DNA of 8,766 nucleotides from Gammaproteobacteria bacterium UBA4475 (GCA_002389265.1 DGOD01000130.1:1-8766), one strand, 5' to 3'. Shown: positions 1 through 8,243, counted from the first letter of the stretch. Numbers and translations: made by a program. The notes: a model not told the origin generated them from the letters alone.

Positions 1-573
1 CGTGCCCAGATGACATGACAAGCATAATTTCGCTCGCTCTGGTGCCTGATCTGCCGGGTAAAGACCGGCGTCAATATTGCGCTGCCTGTCAGTCGCCGCG
101 TCGGCGTGCTCGGATATATAGTCACCCGCACCGCCATGGCAAGCTTCACAACCCACGCCATCACTCATCAAGAACTTTTCGCCTTGCTGTGCAACTGGAA
201 CATTATCAGCGTGGCAATCAAGGCATAGACTCGCCTCATGGGCATTCTCTAGCCCCAGGTTGCTGGCGATCCTCGCCGACTCTGGCGTCAACAGGGTCTG
301 GTAGGCTATGCGGTGTCGATCGTGTCGACTCCAAGTCACATATTCATTTTGCAGTACCGCCGAGCCTGATTTGGGGCGCACAGATCCATGACACACACCT
401 GAGGCACAGCTAGCAACGCCTAGATGAACCTCATTATCGTATTGGGGCAATTCGGCTGCAGTCGCTGAACCGGCACCCAGCACGCTGGCAAATAAGCCAA
501 CAACGACCAGCAGTTTTAGTAATGATTTCGACGCTACAATCAGCTCCGAAATGTAATGGGTCTGATGCATCAT
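1..573 (-). CDS. Cytochrome c554-like multihaem protein, N-terminal part (3' end beyond window)
   Basis: The frame runs open from the ATG at 573 to the left edge, giving 191 residues with no stop. A signal peptide with a long n-region covers residues 1-40; its core is KLLVVVGLFASVLG and cleavage is likely after SATAA. One CX4CH site, CASGVCH (56-62), comes first, followed by CLDCH (117-121), CEACH (142-146) and CLSCH (184-188). The contexts GVGCEACHGGAGDY and AKLCLSCHLG match what I recall of cytochrome c554/c-prime-type multihaem proteins, which usually run to 400 or more residues, so much is missing here. The protein is expected in the periplasm or exported, passing electrons to or from the neighbouring cytochromes. 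Its start overlaps the stop of the decahaem gene by 4 nt (ATGA). The haem-protein call is firm; the family assignment is tentative because the protein is truncated. The opposite-strand reading frame over 15-413 is a shadow of this gene. Confidence 0.85.
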   Translation of the reverse strand, partial: MMHQTHYISELIVASKSLLKLLVVVGLFASVLGAGSATAAELPQYDNEVHLGVASCASGVCHGSVRPKSGSAVLQNEYVTWSRHDRHRIAYQTLLTPESARIASNLGLENAHEASLCLDCHADNVPVAQQGEKFLMSDGVGCEACHGGAGDYISEHADAATDRQRNIDAGLYPADQAPERAKLCLSCHLGT

Positions 574-3500
574 TGTTTCTCCATCACTAGGGTCGGTTTC
601 GTCGGCATTTTATCCGTCACAAACCATGGCTTGCCATCTTCGTTCAAATAAAGACTACGCATATCTGACTCGGACAGAGGACCCGCTCCGACTCGACTAA
701 ACACTGCTACCTGACCGCCGGTTTCATCAACTGCGCGGTCTCGCTCCAACCCACGCGACAAGGCTATCGCCGGTCGCTTAGTGGCAAAGGAACTGATGGT
801 TTCAGGCATTGGCTCCGGGCTGAATCCATAATACCTAGGCTGGGATTCTGGCGAAGTCAGCTGAATCACCTTCAGACCAGCGCGGCCATCGGCAACATAG
901 GCCATCAGGCTGGCGTTGGTAGTGGCGACGACAATATCTCGCGCATCAACGATGTTATCGGTGAACTGCTGATACAGTTGCATTTTTTGCGGTTGAGTGA
1001 CGTCAACAATGTAAATTCCGTCGGCACCGGCAGCGACATAGGCATAAGTCCGCGCAACAAAGACTTTATGCGCATCCTTTATAGGTATCGTGTTGCCTTC
1101 AACCACAAACGCTACCGCTGGGTCAGTAATATCGATCACCTTCAGTCCATCAGCATCGGTGACGAACAAAAATCTAAACTGCTGCACCAGCGCTCTTGGC
1201 GCTTGCATGGGAATCGTCTTCACATGTCGCGGCTGCAGCGGCTCATCAAGATCAATAATGGCGACACCATCTTTAACGACGATATACGCAAAGTGTCCAC
1301 CGACAGAGATATCACGAGCGCCTGTCAAAACCCCACCCTCATTCCAGGTCAGAGCGCGTTCCAGAAAGTTGTTACGCGGCTCGCCATCGGCAAGTGTGTC
1401 GATGTTGGTCAAAATCAATCCTTCTTCAGAATCTGTGATCAACGCATAGTTATACAAAGGATGGAACGCCTTTTCCTGGTTGACGATGCGCATCAAGTCA
1501 CCCTGGTTACGCTCAGGTGCGATGGGCTGAGTGGTCTGCAATGACAGGCAGGTCGCGTTGGCCGACTTAATCTGAGTGTCTTGCCCGAGACTCGAAGCTG
1601 GCGCGGTAATAATCCGTTGGCTAACACCTTTATTGGCAATAGACGCAACGTCGTAGACCACTAAGCCTCGATCACCTTCAGCGGCGAATAAGTATTCACC
1701 ACGTAACTGTAAGCAGCTAGCAGTACCAGCACCATGGCTGTAACCAGTTTCTAGTTTCTCATCGCGCGCCTTATGGTTAGCAAAATCCGTCGGATAGGCA
1801 TACCTGTGCAGATAACTACCGATAACAGCCTGAGGCTCATCCCATTCTGTGACTTGAACAGCCTCAACAGATCCTTCGCCACCCACGTAAGCGTGGTAGC
1901 CGATAAAGTCGATGAAGTCGGTACCGTACCCCAGGGTTTGCGCCATAATGGCGTTGTTGTCGCCGTTTTCGTCTAGATGACAATCAGAACAAACTCGGGT
2001 TTCGGTTTTTCGCACTGTATGGGCAAAATGCGGGTTGATCGCTTGCGAACTATAACCGCTGGCCGATATGGGCGGTTGCTGGACATAGACTTTCTCGCGA
2101 TTCGAATTCGTCGAGGACAAGACCAACGCCGATGTGGAACGCAATGGTGTAATCCTGCCGCCATTAATCTTGCCACGCCGGCCAATCATGAAAATCTGAT
2201 CTCGCGCAACCTGCGGATTATAAGTAGCGAAGTTACGGCTCTCGCCCCCTTCATAGTGCTTACTTTCTGCTTTCCAGTTGGCTTCAATGGGCAGATGACA
2301 ACCACCGCAACTCGTCGTCCAGGATTGGTGGCAGGTATAGCACTCCATTTTCTCGTAGCTGTGGGCTCGTTCCTCGACGGGAACATCGGGTCCCCAGACT
2401 TGAGTGTCTGAGTTATTGCTCATGGTCTTAGCACGGGCAGCTTTGTCGTTGTATTCCGCATGCTGCGGATTAACAGAGTCTTTAACGAGGCTCAATTGCC
2501 ACTCGCGGTCAGGCCACATCAAACTACGCTGAAAAAGCTTGCCATCACGCCAGCTGAAACGGGGTTCACCATCAGGATTACGGATCAGACTCAGATCTGT
2601 TCCACCTGGGGGCGCCGCTGGACCGGAGGTGCGTAAACTAGGATATTCATCAGCAGATCCATGACAATCGACACAGTCAATTTCAACGGCGTTGGCAACT
2701 TCTCCATAGATATGGCCGTTACCGTGACTGTCTTGAGAGAAGTGACAGTCAACGCAATGCATACCTACATCCAAGTGAATCGAAGACATGTGCACAGCCT
2801 TTTCAAACTTGTCAGGATCATCGGGAGAGACGATTTCCCCTTCCGCGTCTAGGAGGTTACCCTTTCGATCCTTTTTAAACACGGCTCTAAAATTCCAGCC
2901 GTGCCCGTGATAGTCGGCAAACTGGGTGTTTTTGAGGGTAGGATTCAACTCTGAAACACCGCGCAAAAATTCTTGATCTGACCACAGACCCTTTGCCGCT
3001 GCGGCTTCCGGGTTGTGCTTATTACTCTGTCTGATTTCGGCATCAGTGGGGTATTTTTGCTCTTTTGGAAACATCGATGGCGCATCGCTCTCGTAATCCC
3101 ACATGGTGTAACCCAGATAAGTATTCACAAACATGTTGGGCTGGTGCATGTGGCAAGAGATACACTGTGACGTCGGGATGTTTCGAGAAAATACATGCTT
3201 GATTGGGTGACCTTCTTCGCCTTTCGGAATAGTAGGATCTACCGTCTGTGTCATACCCGTGTGGCCGGCAGAGGCCCAAGAACCTGAGTGGCGTGGGTCT
3301 CTATCGTTGGCATACACAACGTGGCAAGAGCCACAGCCCGAAGTCCGAAAATCACCCGGATTATCATTGGTTCCAAGAAACCACATCAGCGGGTCGTTCA
3401 AACGCGTCTTATGTATGTTCAGGACAGGCACGGATATTCTTGCACCGGTGCCAGGACCGCGATTTGATTGACGAAAATCTGGTCGACCAGGCTCCTCGAT

Positions 3501-4316
3501 TCTTTGCAGCTGACCTAGGGCATTGGGCAACCCGGTCTCTGGAAACAGGTTGGAAATATTGCGCCCACCGCGTTCAAAGACTCGAAATATATCACCGGGC
3601 GGAACCGTCTCCCATGACGGCACAGGATAGAGTACGGGCAAAATGCCATGATCTAGCCAAGCTTGATCAGGGTCTTTCAGAGGCGGACCCGCGATCGTGC
3701 TGGCGCCGCCATCGGCGTCGTAGGCTTCACCCAGTATATATTTCTTATACGGCAATACGTTATTGGCATAACTGGCGGCACCGAACAGCATAGCACCGCT
3801 GGCCATAATACTGCGCTTGGCTGCCTGCACAACAGACAGGTGACATGCACCACAAGCCTCATCAGCGACGCGCAAATCTGATGGATTGACGAACCGAACA
3901 AACTCTTTTGATTCACGGTTCAACAGGGTGTAGCTATTGTCCGGATTCGCGCTCTTTGGGTAATGCCAGCTATCCGGGTAGGTCGGCAGCACGTGAGCCT
4001 CTTCCATCACATGGGCTTCATCTTCACCCTCATGATAGAAAACCTCCGCTCGCCCACCGTGGCAATCGGTACAGCCCAAAATGACACCCGGGCTTGCGTG
4101 CATGCTGGCGCTGTCAGTCGCCGTATGGCACGACTCGCAACCTGCACTTTTTTCCTTGGCCGCAGCAACCGACTGGGATTTTGGTGCGTCGGGCGTGACA
4201 TCATAGTGACGCTCGACATAAGCACCAGTGCTGCTCGACCCGAACGTCAGGGTCGAGAGGCTGACTAGGACTAGGCCTAAGAGGACTTTTAACATACTGT
4301 TTCTAACTTCACTCAT
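570..4316 (-). CDS. Secreted decahaem cytochrome c with C-terminal LVIVD beta-propeller
   Basis: 1248 residues from the ATG at 4316. A GTG at 4328 and an ATG at 4295 are also possible, and none has a strong Shine-Dalgarno site. The signal peptide is MLKVLLGLVLVSLSTLTFG, a Sec type I signal without a lipobox. Ten CXXCH sites lie at 60 (CESCH), 82 (CTDCH), 155 (CGACH), 328 (CGSCH), 385 (CISCH), 521 and 548 (both CVDCH), 659 (CYTCH), 670 (CGGCH) and 776 (CSDCH). Residues about 875-1160 hold about six repeats of the LVIVD type, for example YLFAAEGDRGLVVYDV, FLFVTDADGLKVIDITDP, YAYVAAGADGIYIVDVTQP and MAYVADGRAGLKVIQLTSP. These should fold as a beta-propeller. The family is one I recall only as uncharacterised multihaem cytochromes with LVIVD repeats. 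The barrel gene just upstream suggests a joint outer-membrane or cell-surface electron-transfer role; that is inference. The stop overlaps the start of the next cytochrome gene (ATGA). Confidence 0.9.
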   Translation of the reverse strand: MSEVRNSMLKVLLGLVLVSLSTLTFGSSSTGAYVERHYDVTPDAPKSQSVAAAKEKSAGCESCHTATDSASMHASPGVILGCTDCHGGRAEVFYHEGEDEAHVMEEAHVLPTYPDSWHYPKSANPDNSYTLLNRESKEFVRFVNPSDLRVADEACGACHLSVVQAAKRSIMASGAMLFGAASYANNVLPYKKYILGEAYDADGGASTIAGPPLKDPDQAWLDHGILPVLYPVPSWETVPPGDIFRVFERGGRNISNLFPETGLPNALGQLQRIEEPGRPDFRQSNRGPGTGARISVPVLNIHKTRLNDPLMWFLGTNDNPGDFRTSGCGSCHVVYANDRDPRHSGSWASAGHTGMTQTVDPTIPKGEEGHPIKHVFSRNIPTSQCISCHMHQPNMFVNTYLGYTMWDYESDAPSMFPKEQKYPTDAEIRQSNKHNPEAAAAKGLWSDQEFLRGVSELNPTLKNTQFADYHGHGWNFRAVFKKDRKGNLLDAEGEIVSPDDPDKFEKAVHMSSIHLDVGMHCVDCHFSQDSHGNGHIYGEVANAVEIDCVDCHGSADEYPSLRTSGPAAPPGGTDLSLIRNPDGEPRFSWRDGKLFQRSLMWPDREWQLSLVKDSVNPQHAEYNDKAARAKTMSNNSDTQVWGPDVPVEERAHSYEKMECYTCHQSWTTSCGGCHLPIEANWKAESKHYEGGESRNFATYNPQVARDQIFMIGRRGKINGGRITPLRSTSALVLSSTNSNREKVYVQQPPISASGYSSQAINPHFAHTVRKTETRVCSDCHLDENGDNNAIMAQTLGYGTDFIDFIGYHAYVGGEGSVEAVQVTEWDEPQAVIGSYLHRYAYPTDFANHKARDEKLETGYSHGAGTASCLQLRGEYLFAAEGDRGLVVYDVASIANKGVSQRIITAPASSLGQDTQIKSANATCLSLQTTQPIAPERNQGDLMRIVNQEKAFHPLYNYALITDSEEGLILTNIDTLADGEPRNNFLERALTWNEGGVLTGARDISVGGHFAYIVVKDGVAIIDLDEPLQPRHVKTIPMQAPRALVQQFRFLFVTDADGLKVIDITDPAVAFVVEGNTIPIKDAHKVFVARTYAYVAAGADGIYIVDVTQPQKMQLYQQFTDNIVDARDIVVATTNASLMAYVADGRAGLKVIQLTSPESQPRYYGFSPEPMPETISSFATKRPAIALSRGLERDRAVDETGGQVAVFSRVGAGPLSESDMRSLYLNEDGKPWFVTDKMPTKPTLVMEKQ
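579..582 (-). promoter_or_regulatory. Ribosome binding site for the downstream c554-like cytochrome
   Basis: GGAG on the minus strand lies 5 nt before the ATG at 573 (8 nt before a second ATG at 570), within the last codons of the decahaem gene. Together with the ATGA stop/start overlap it points to translational coupling. Confidence 0.6.
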
Positions 4317-4330
4317 TGAACAATGCACTA

Positions 4331-6142
4331 CTAGTAAGTCAATATGATATTAAAAAGAATTGAATGGGGTGTAGCAGCCTCACGGCCATACAAATCATCA
4401 AACCCTTTACCGGGTATCAGTGTTGCCGCCGAAGATCTAACAACAATATTCTGCGACATGAACGGCCGCCAGGTCAGTGACAACGAAATATCATGGCCTA
4501 GCTCTTTATCTATGTTGCTTTGTTGGCGCAACGCTTCAAGTACTTCAGTGCTATCGAACCGAACATAGTTCCAGTTTAACGACAAGCGCAATTCCGGGTA
4601 GAGATCCGCATCAGCACCTAAACCGACCAGCATTAATCCTGGGTTGATAAAGTTCGATTGACCTTGCTCTTTACTAGGTCGCAGCGAGGGTAGAATGCCG
4701 TTTCGTCCCATGAGTGCAACCCCACCGCCACCAATAAACGGGACGTTCTGGCGAATCAAGAAACTGGTATCAGCACCGGCGAACTGCGGGTTCTCAAACA
4801 CAGCATCAAAGCCATTTGCTTCGTCATCAAATGGGTCGTCGTCACCTGAAGCCCACAATAATGAAACCCGCGGCCTGAACCAGTCAAAGTCCATGGACAT
4901 TTCTGCAGCACCGAAAAAAGCACTTACGGTTTCTTCCGCGCCTTGCTCGCGGGTACTGTCTTGGCGTCCGTAGGCATAATATAGAGACGTCGTCAGATTG
5001 ACGCGGTCGAAATGACCATCGCCGCTATAGCCAAAGTAAGTGACATCATAGTCACGCGGGAACCGCTCTTCAAACAAAGATGAGGGTCGTTGGATAAAAC
5101 CGTTTTTATCATATTCGATGCTGCCTTTCTCACGATTTCGATTATAGAGAATCGAAGCCTGAGAAAAGAATCCCTTCTTGAGAAAATCTTGCCAGTAAAC
5201 ATTTGCGACGTAAACATCGTCTTTTCGCAGCGCCTGAGTGATATCGTTCAGACCACTATTGGTGTCCTTCTCCAAGCGTCGAAACCATGCCAGGTTGTAC
5301 TGAAACACATTATTATTGCGGTTGCCGAACAAACGAACACCGAACGGCGAGTCCTGAAACAGGAAGCCTCTGAAGTCAGATGAAAATGGCTGAATACCGA
5401 CTCGAATACTATCAAAATCAAAACGGTCAGAGACATTGCGCAAATGCTTATCGACGAACAAAGCTTGAACGCCCATAAAGGTATCACGTCGCCGAATACC
5501 GTTGTTACCTCCGCCGTCCGGATCAACATTCAGAACACCCTTCTCGTCAGCATGGACTTCATTGATATTGAAAACCGAAGTGAATCGGAATTCCCAATCC
5601 GGCGGGCGGAATACGGTATCGCCCTTATAAATCACATTTTCAATAATCAGGTTTTGAGCCAAGATTAACGTATCGCCGTCGCCGATAGTGTCGAGACTCT
5701 GAGGACGTTGGGTCGTCGCACCGCCGACGGGGATCGGGAAACGTCGGGGTTCGATCACCGTATCGCTGATTGCAATCAGGCTATAAAACCAGTCTTTTCC
5801 CCACATAGGCAGATCGCCTTTGAGCGGGTTGTGCGCGCTGTAGGGGTCCCATAAATTGGTAGTAATCCCCAGCAATTCAACGATTCGCCAGCGATCTGGC
5901 ACTGGCGCACCAAGATCAAATGGATCCACCCATGGGGTGACTGCGTCGCTGTCCAGATTCGAGGCGTCACAGACTGGCAGTTCATAGCGATCAATAGAAC
6001 GCCCTGGGCGCCGTCGAGGTGTCTCAGCGGCTTGATCCGGCATAACACATAGCGATTCAACTACCGGCGTATCTGCGCCCACTGCGAGGCCACTGGCACC
6101 CACTAACAGGATGGCGGTTAGTCCCGCAAGCTTAAAGTCCAT
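4331..6142 (-). CDS. Predicted outer-membrane beta-barrel protein of a cytochrome cluster
   Basis: 603 residues. The start MDFKLAGLTAILLVGASGLA is a Sec signal peptide, probably cleaved after AVGA (about residue 23). An N-terminal region of about 70 residues contains the only two cysteines of the protein, at about 32 and 58. The rest alternates polar and hydrophobic/aromatic residues in strand-sized blocks, such as WEFRFTSVFNINEV, VNLTTSLYYAYGR, PELRLSLNWNYVRFD and DISLSLTWRPF. It ends in FNIILTY, a typical C-terminal aromatic strand recognised by the BAM machinery. A motif near residues 100-140 (NPLKGDLPMWGKDWF, then SDTVIEPRR) and the acidic loop GDDDPFDDEANGFD (433-446) look family-specific. 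From memory, similar barrels occur beside large multihaem cytochromes in other phyla; I cannot put a family name on it. It has no haem motif. It could be the pore or sleeve for a trans-outer-membrane electron conduit, or a substrate porin. The stop TAG is 2-14 nt before the next gene, depending on that gene's start. Confidence 0.8.
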   Translation of the reverse strand: MDFKLAGLTAILLVGASGLAVGADTPVVESLCVMPDQAAETPRRRPGRSIDRYELPVCDASNLDSDAVTPWVDPFDLGAPVPDRWRIVELLGITTNLWDPYSAHNPLKGDLPMWGKDWFYSLIAISDTVIEPRRFPIPVGGATTQRPQSLDTIGDGDTLILAQNLIIENVIYKGDTVFRPPDWEFRFTSVFNINEVHADEKGVLNVDPDGGGNNGIRRRDTFMGVQALFVDKHLRNVSDRFDFDSIRVGIQPFSSDFRGFLFQDSPFGVRLFGNRNNNVFQYNLAWFRRLEKDTNSGLNDITQALRKDDVYVANVYWQDFLKKGFFSQASILYNRNREKGSIEYDKNGFIQRPSSLFEERFPRDYDVTYFGYSGDGHFDRVNLTTSLYYAYGRQDSTREQGAEETVSAFFGAAEMSMDFDWFRPRVSLLWASGDDDPFDDEANGFDAVFENPQFAGADTSFLIRQNVPFIGGGGVALMGRNGILPSLRPSKEQGQSNFINPGLMLVGLGADADLYPELRLSLNWNYVRFDSTEVLEALRQQSNIDKELGHDISLSLTWRPFMSQNIVVRSSAATLIPGKGFDDLYGREAATPHSILFNIILTY

Positions 6143-8243
6143 TACAAACCTCGGTAGTATCATCGTCAATAAAGGGCAGCTGTGGACAGTTAACAAATCG
6201 TAGACGTGAAGTTTGACCAGGTATCGCTAATTGATCAGCTCGAATTTCCGCCGGTGCATTACCCAAACCAGTCGTCAACCGTTCGCCTGCCCGATGCAAT
6301 CCCAGGAACGAAATCATATCGTCCTGATCAACGCCGTCACCAGAGACCCCGATTCCACCCACCAACACATCGCCGCGATAAATAGGCACGCTACCAGGGA
6401 AAATCTGGATACCATTCGCCAAGTTGCCAACCGACCCTACCGTGGTGAAGGGGTCCGTCGCTGCGAGCCCGGTATCGCCGGTGCAATTTTGAACCACGTC
6501 TGGGACTAAGCCGAGCACAAAACCCACGTGGTGAATCACCGCGTTGTAGACCAGGTCAGATTGCAAGCCAACATTAAACACGCTCCATTCGCCAGCAGGT
6601 TTACTGAAGGGGCCTGGCGGACCCGAACTTGGACCGTCTGGAAAGTTGGGGCGAGACAGGTTACCGCCGGAACGATCTGAAAACGCGACATGGGCACCAG
6701 CCGCTGCTAGTGCCTGCGGATCACCGAGGAACACTTTAGCCGCCAGCACATAATCTAAAAATATCGGCCCTGTTGCGTTTATGGTCGAGAGACTGGCATT
6801 CGCCAGATCAACAGGCTCTGGCAACGCCGCCAGGTACTGCGGCGCTGGTAGTGCACCTAAGATATCAGCTGGCGCATTGCCATCGGTTCGACCGGTGCCG
6901 GAAAAAAAGGTTGCAGTCCGAGCTTTCTGCAAGGAGACATCGGCGCCAAACATGGGACCGTCGCGAGTACGGGCCATGCCAACAATATGCCCCAGGGAGT
7001 CTACCACCGAGACTGTCACACGGGCTTGGCTGCCAACGGGCACGCGAATCTGAGCACGAGACTGATTGGCGACACCCAACGCCTCATTCATGATGACCTG
7101 CACCTCAGCTGCGGTCAGGCGATTGAGCACGTCACCCGCTGGCTGGTCAGTACCGGCAATCGCTGGGTAACGATTTTGATTGTTGTTATCGGCGAAAACA
7201 AATGCATCAAGGGATTCGCCTGCGGCGTTTTGAAACACAGCCGGATCAGCTGGCCTAATTCCCGAATCCGATTCGCCAAAAACGGTACCGGCACGCGCAG
7301 CCGCTGCCGTAATGTATCCGGGCACAGCCAGAAACTGGCCATCATTGGCAGCTTGCACGGCTGCCAAGCTAGGCGTCGTCGCTACCGTACTCAACAAATC
7401 ACTGACCAGCGCATCACTGAACCGGGCAGTCTTGCCCACCAGCGTAATGCGATCAGCACGAATTTCTAAGGGTGCGGCGTAACCGCGAGTTGCGGCCGTG
7501 GCTAAGAGCTCATCAAGGTCGATATCAAAGTCGCCGATATTCTTATCCAGCCCATAGATACCATCAGCGATCACACCAACCCCGCCGACGGGTAAACCGT
7601 TAATATATAGCGGCAGACCACCTGGGTCAGCTGACAGACCCAATGGCGCGCGATGGGGCCCAACGCCAACAGCGCCGGTCCCAAGGTCTCGTTGAGAAAA
7701 GTCGCTACAGGCCAGCTGACTGAACTGCACACCGAACAAGGGTCCAGAGGGCACATCTCGCTCACCGGGATTGAAATTTTCCTGAATGATCTGACTCGCC
7801 GTTCGCGTCGTGAAGGCATTGCCTCCAGTAGACAAGTAGGCACCTGTTACCGCCTTACTGATGGCTGCCAATGTGGCTGGAATAAAGTTCAGGCTTTCGA
7901 GACCACCCACCACTGGACCACCTAGGTCAGCCGTGGATGTAATGGTGATGAATTCATCCGCGCCCTGCATCTGAAATACGCCGAGTACATTACCGACTCG
8001 GTCAACCACGGCAATGGTGCCGGCGATATTTCTGGCCTTGGCTTCAGCGACGGCCTGTGCAATGACGAGTTCCACATCATCAACCGATAGCGCACATGCT
8101 GAACCACAATCGACGGGAGCCGGCGTGGTTGAGACGGGGCTATTCACCGCTGATTGCTCTTGACTGCTTGAACCACCGCCACCACAGCTGGCGAGCAACA
8201 CCAACAGGAGCCCTAGCTGAGCGAAAGAAATACCACGCGCCAT
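6132..8243 (-). CDS. Lipoprotein with two GlcG/HbpS-type (DUF336) haem-binding domains
   Basis: 703 residues. The N-terminus MARGISFAQLGLLLVLLASC is a lipoprotein signal, with LLAS-C20 as the lipobox. Gly follows the Cys, with no Asp at +2, so outer-membrane sorting is likely. A Gly/Ser linker follows. Domain 1 (about 51-255) has VVDRVGNVLG from 79, a helix with KAVTGAYLSTGGNAF (130-144) and GGVGVIADG (220-228). Domain 2 (about 376-645) has VVDSLGHIVG (413-422), KARTATFF (440-447) and GGIGVSGDGVDQDDMI (629-644). These are hallmarks of the GlcG/HbpS (haem-degrading, PF03928-type) fold. Both halves end in a related EIRAD motif (260-264 and 666-670), which shows internal duplication. Single-domain relatives are about 130-150 residues, so each copy here is greatly expanded. 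HbpS relatives bind haem outside the cell, whereas GlcG itself has no firm function. Set among cytochrome genes, haem binding or redox sensing at the outer membrane is a reasonable inference but not shown. It overlaps the next gene by 11 nt. Confidence 0.85.
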   Translation of the reverse strand: MARGISFAQLGLLLVLLASCGGGGSSSQEQSAVNSPVSTTPAPVDCGSACALSVDDVELVIAQAVAEAKARNIAGTIAVVDRVGNVLGVFQMQGADEFITITSTADLGGPVVGGLESLNFIPATLAAISKAVTGAYLSTGGNAFTTRTASQIIQENFNPGERDVPSGPLFGVQFSQLACSDFSQRDLGTGAVGVGPHRAPLGLSADPGGLPLYINGLPVGGVGVIADGIYGLDKNIGDFDIDLDELLATAATRGYAAPLEIRADRITLVGKTARFSDALVSDLLSTVATTPSLAAVQAANDGQFLAVPGYITAAAARAGTVFGESDSGIRPADPAVFQNAAGESLDAFVFADNNNQNRYPAIAGTDQPAGDVLNRLTAAEVQVIMNEALGVANQSRAQIRVPVGSQARVTVSVVDSLGHIVGMARTRDGPMFGADVSLQKARTATFFSGTGRTDGNAPADILGALPAPQYLAALPEPVDLANASLSTINATGPIFLDYVLAAKVFLGDPQALAAAGAHVAFSDRSGGNLSRPNFPDGPSSGPPGPFSKPAGEWSVFNVGLQSDLVYNAVIHHVGFVLGLVPDVVQNCTGDTGLAATDPFTTVGSVGNLANGIQIFPGSVPIYRGDVLVGGIGVSGDGVDQDDMISFLGLHRAGERLTTGLGNAPAEIRADQLAIPGQTSRLRFVNCPQLPFIDDDTTEVCNGL
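6149..6152 (-). promoter_or_regulatory. Ribosome binding site for the beta-barrel gene
   Basis: GAGG on the minus strand lies 6 nt before the ATG at 6142, inside the end of the lipoprotein gene. It fixes the barrel start at MDFKLAGL rather than at in-frame ATGs at 6163 or 6196, which would put a Pro/Cys-containing extension before the signal peptide. Confidence 0.55.

Noticed and set aside
15..413. Plus-strand open frame of 132 codons at the left end
   Set aside because: It lies antisense to the c554-like cytochrome, whose frame is open to the edge and has a signal peptide and four haem motifs. The plus-strand product is rich in His/Arg/Ser with no recognisable domain.
978..1544. Plus-strand open frame of 188 codons
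   Set aside because: Antisense to the propeller-coding part of the decahaem gene. No ribosome binding site or domain features are seen.
3248..3793. Plus-strand open frame of 181 codons
   Set aside because: Antisense to the haem-rich part of the decahaem gene; its composition is that of a shadow frame and it has no motif.
570..4316. Assignment of the decahaem gene as MtrA, MtrC or OmcA
   Set aside because: The ten-site count agrees, but the length (about 1250 residues), the wide spacing of sites, the absence of a lipobox and the C-terminal propeller do not fit those families.
4317..4330. Possible promoter or terminator between the barrel and decahaem genes
   Set aside because: At most 14 nt are non-coding here, with no hairpin followed by a T-run and no room for a promoter.
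6987..7469. Plus-strand open frame of 160 codons
   Set aside because: Antisense to the tandem GlcG/HbpS lipoprotein, whose domain motifs run through the same region.
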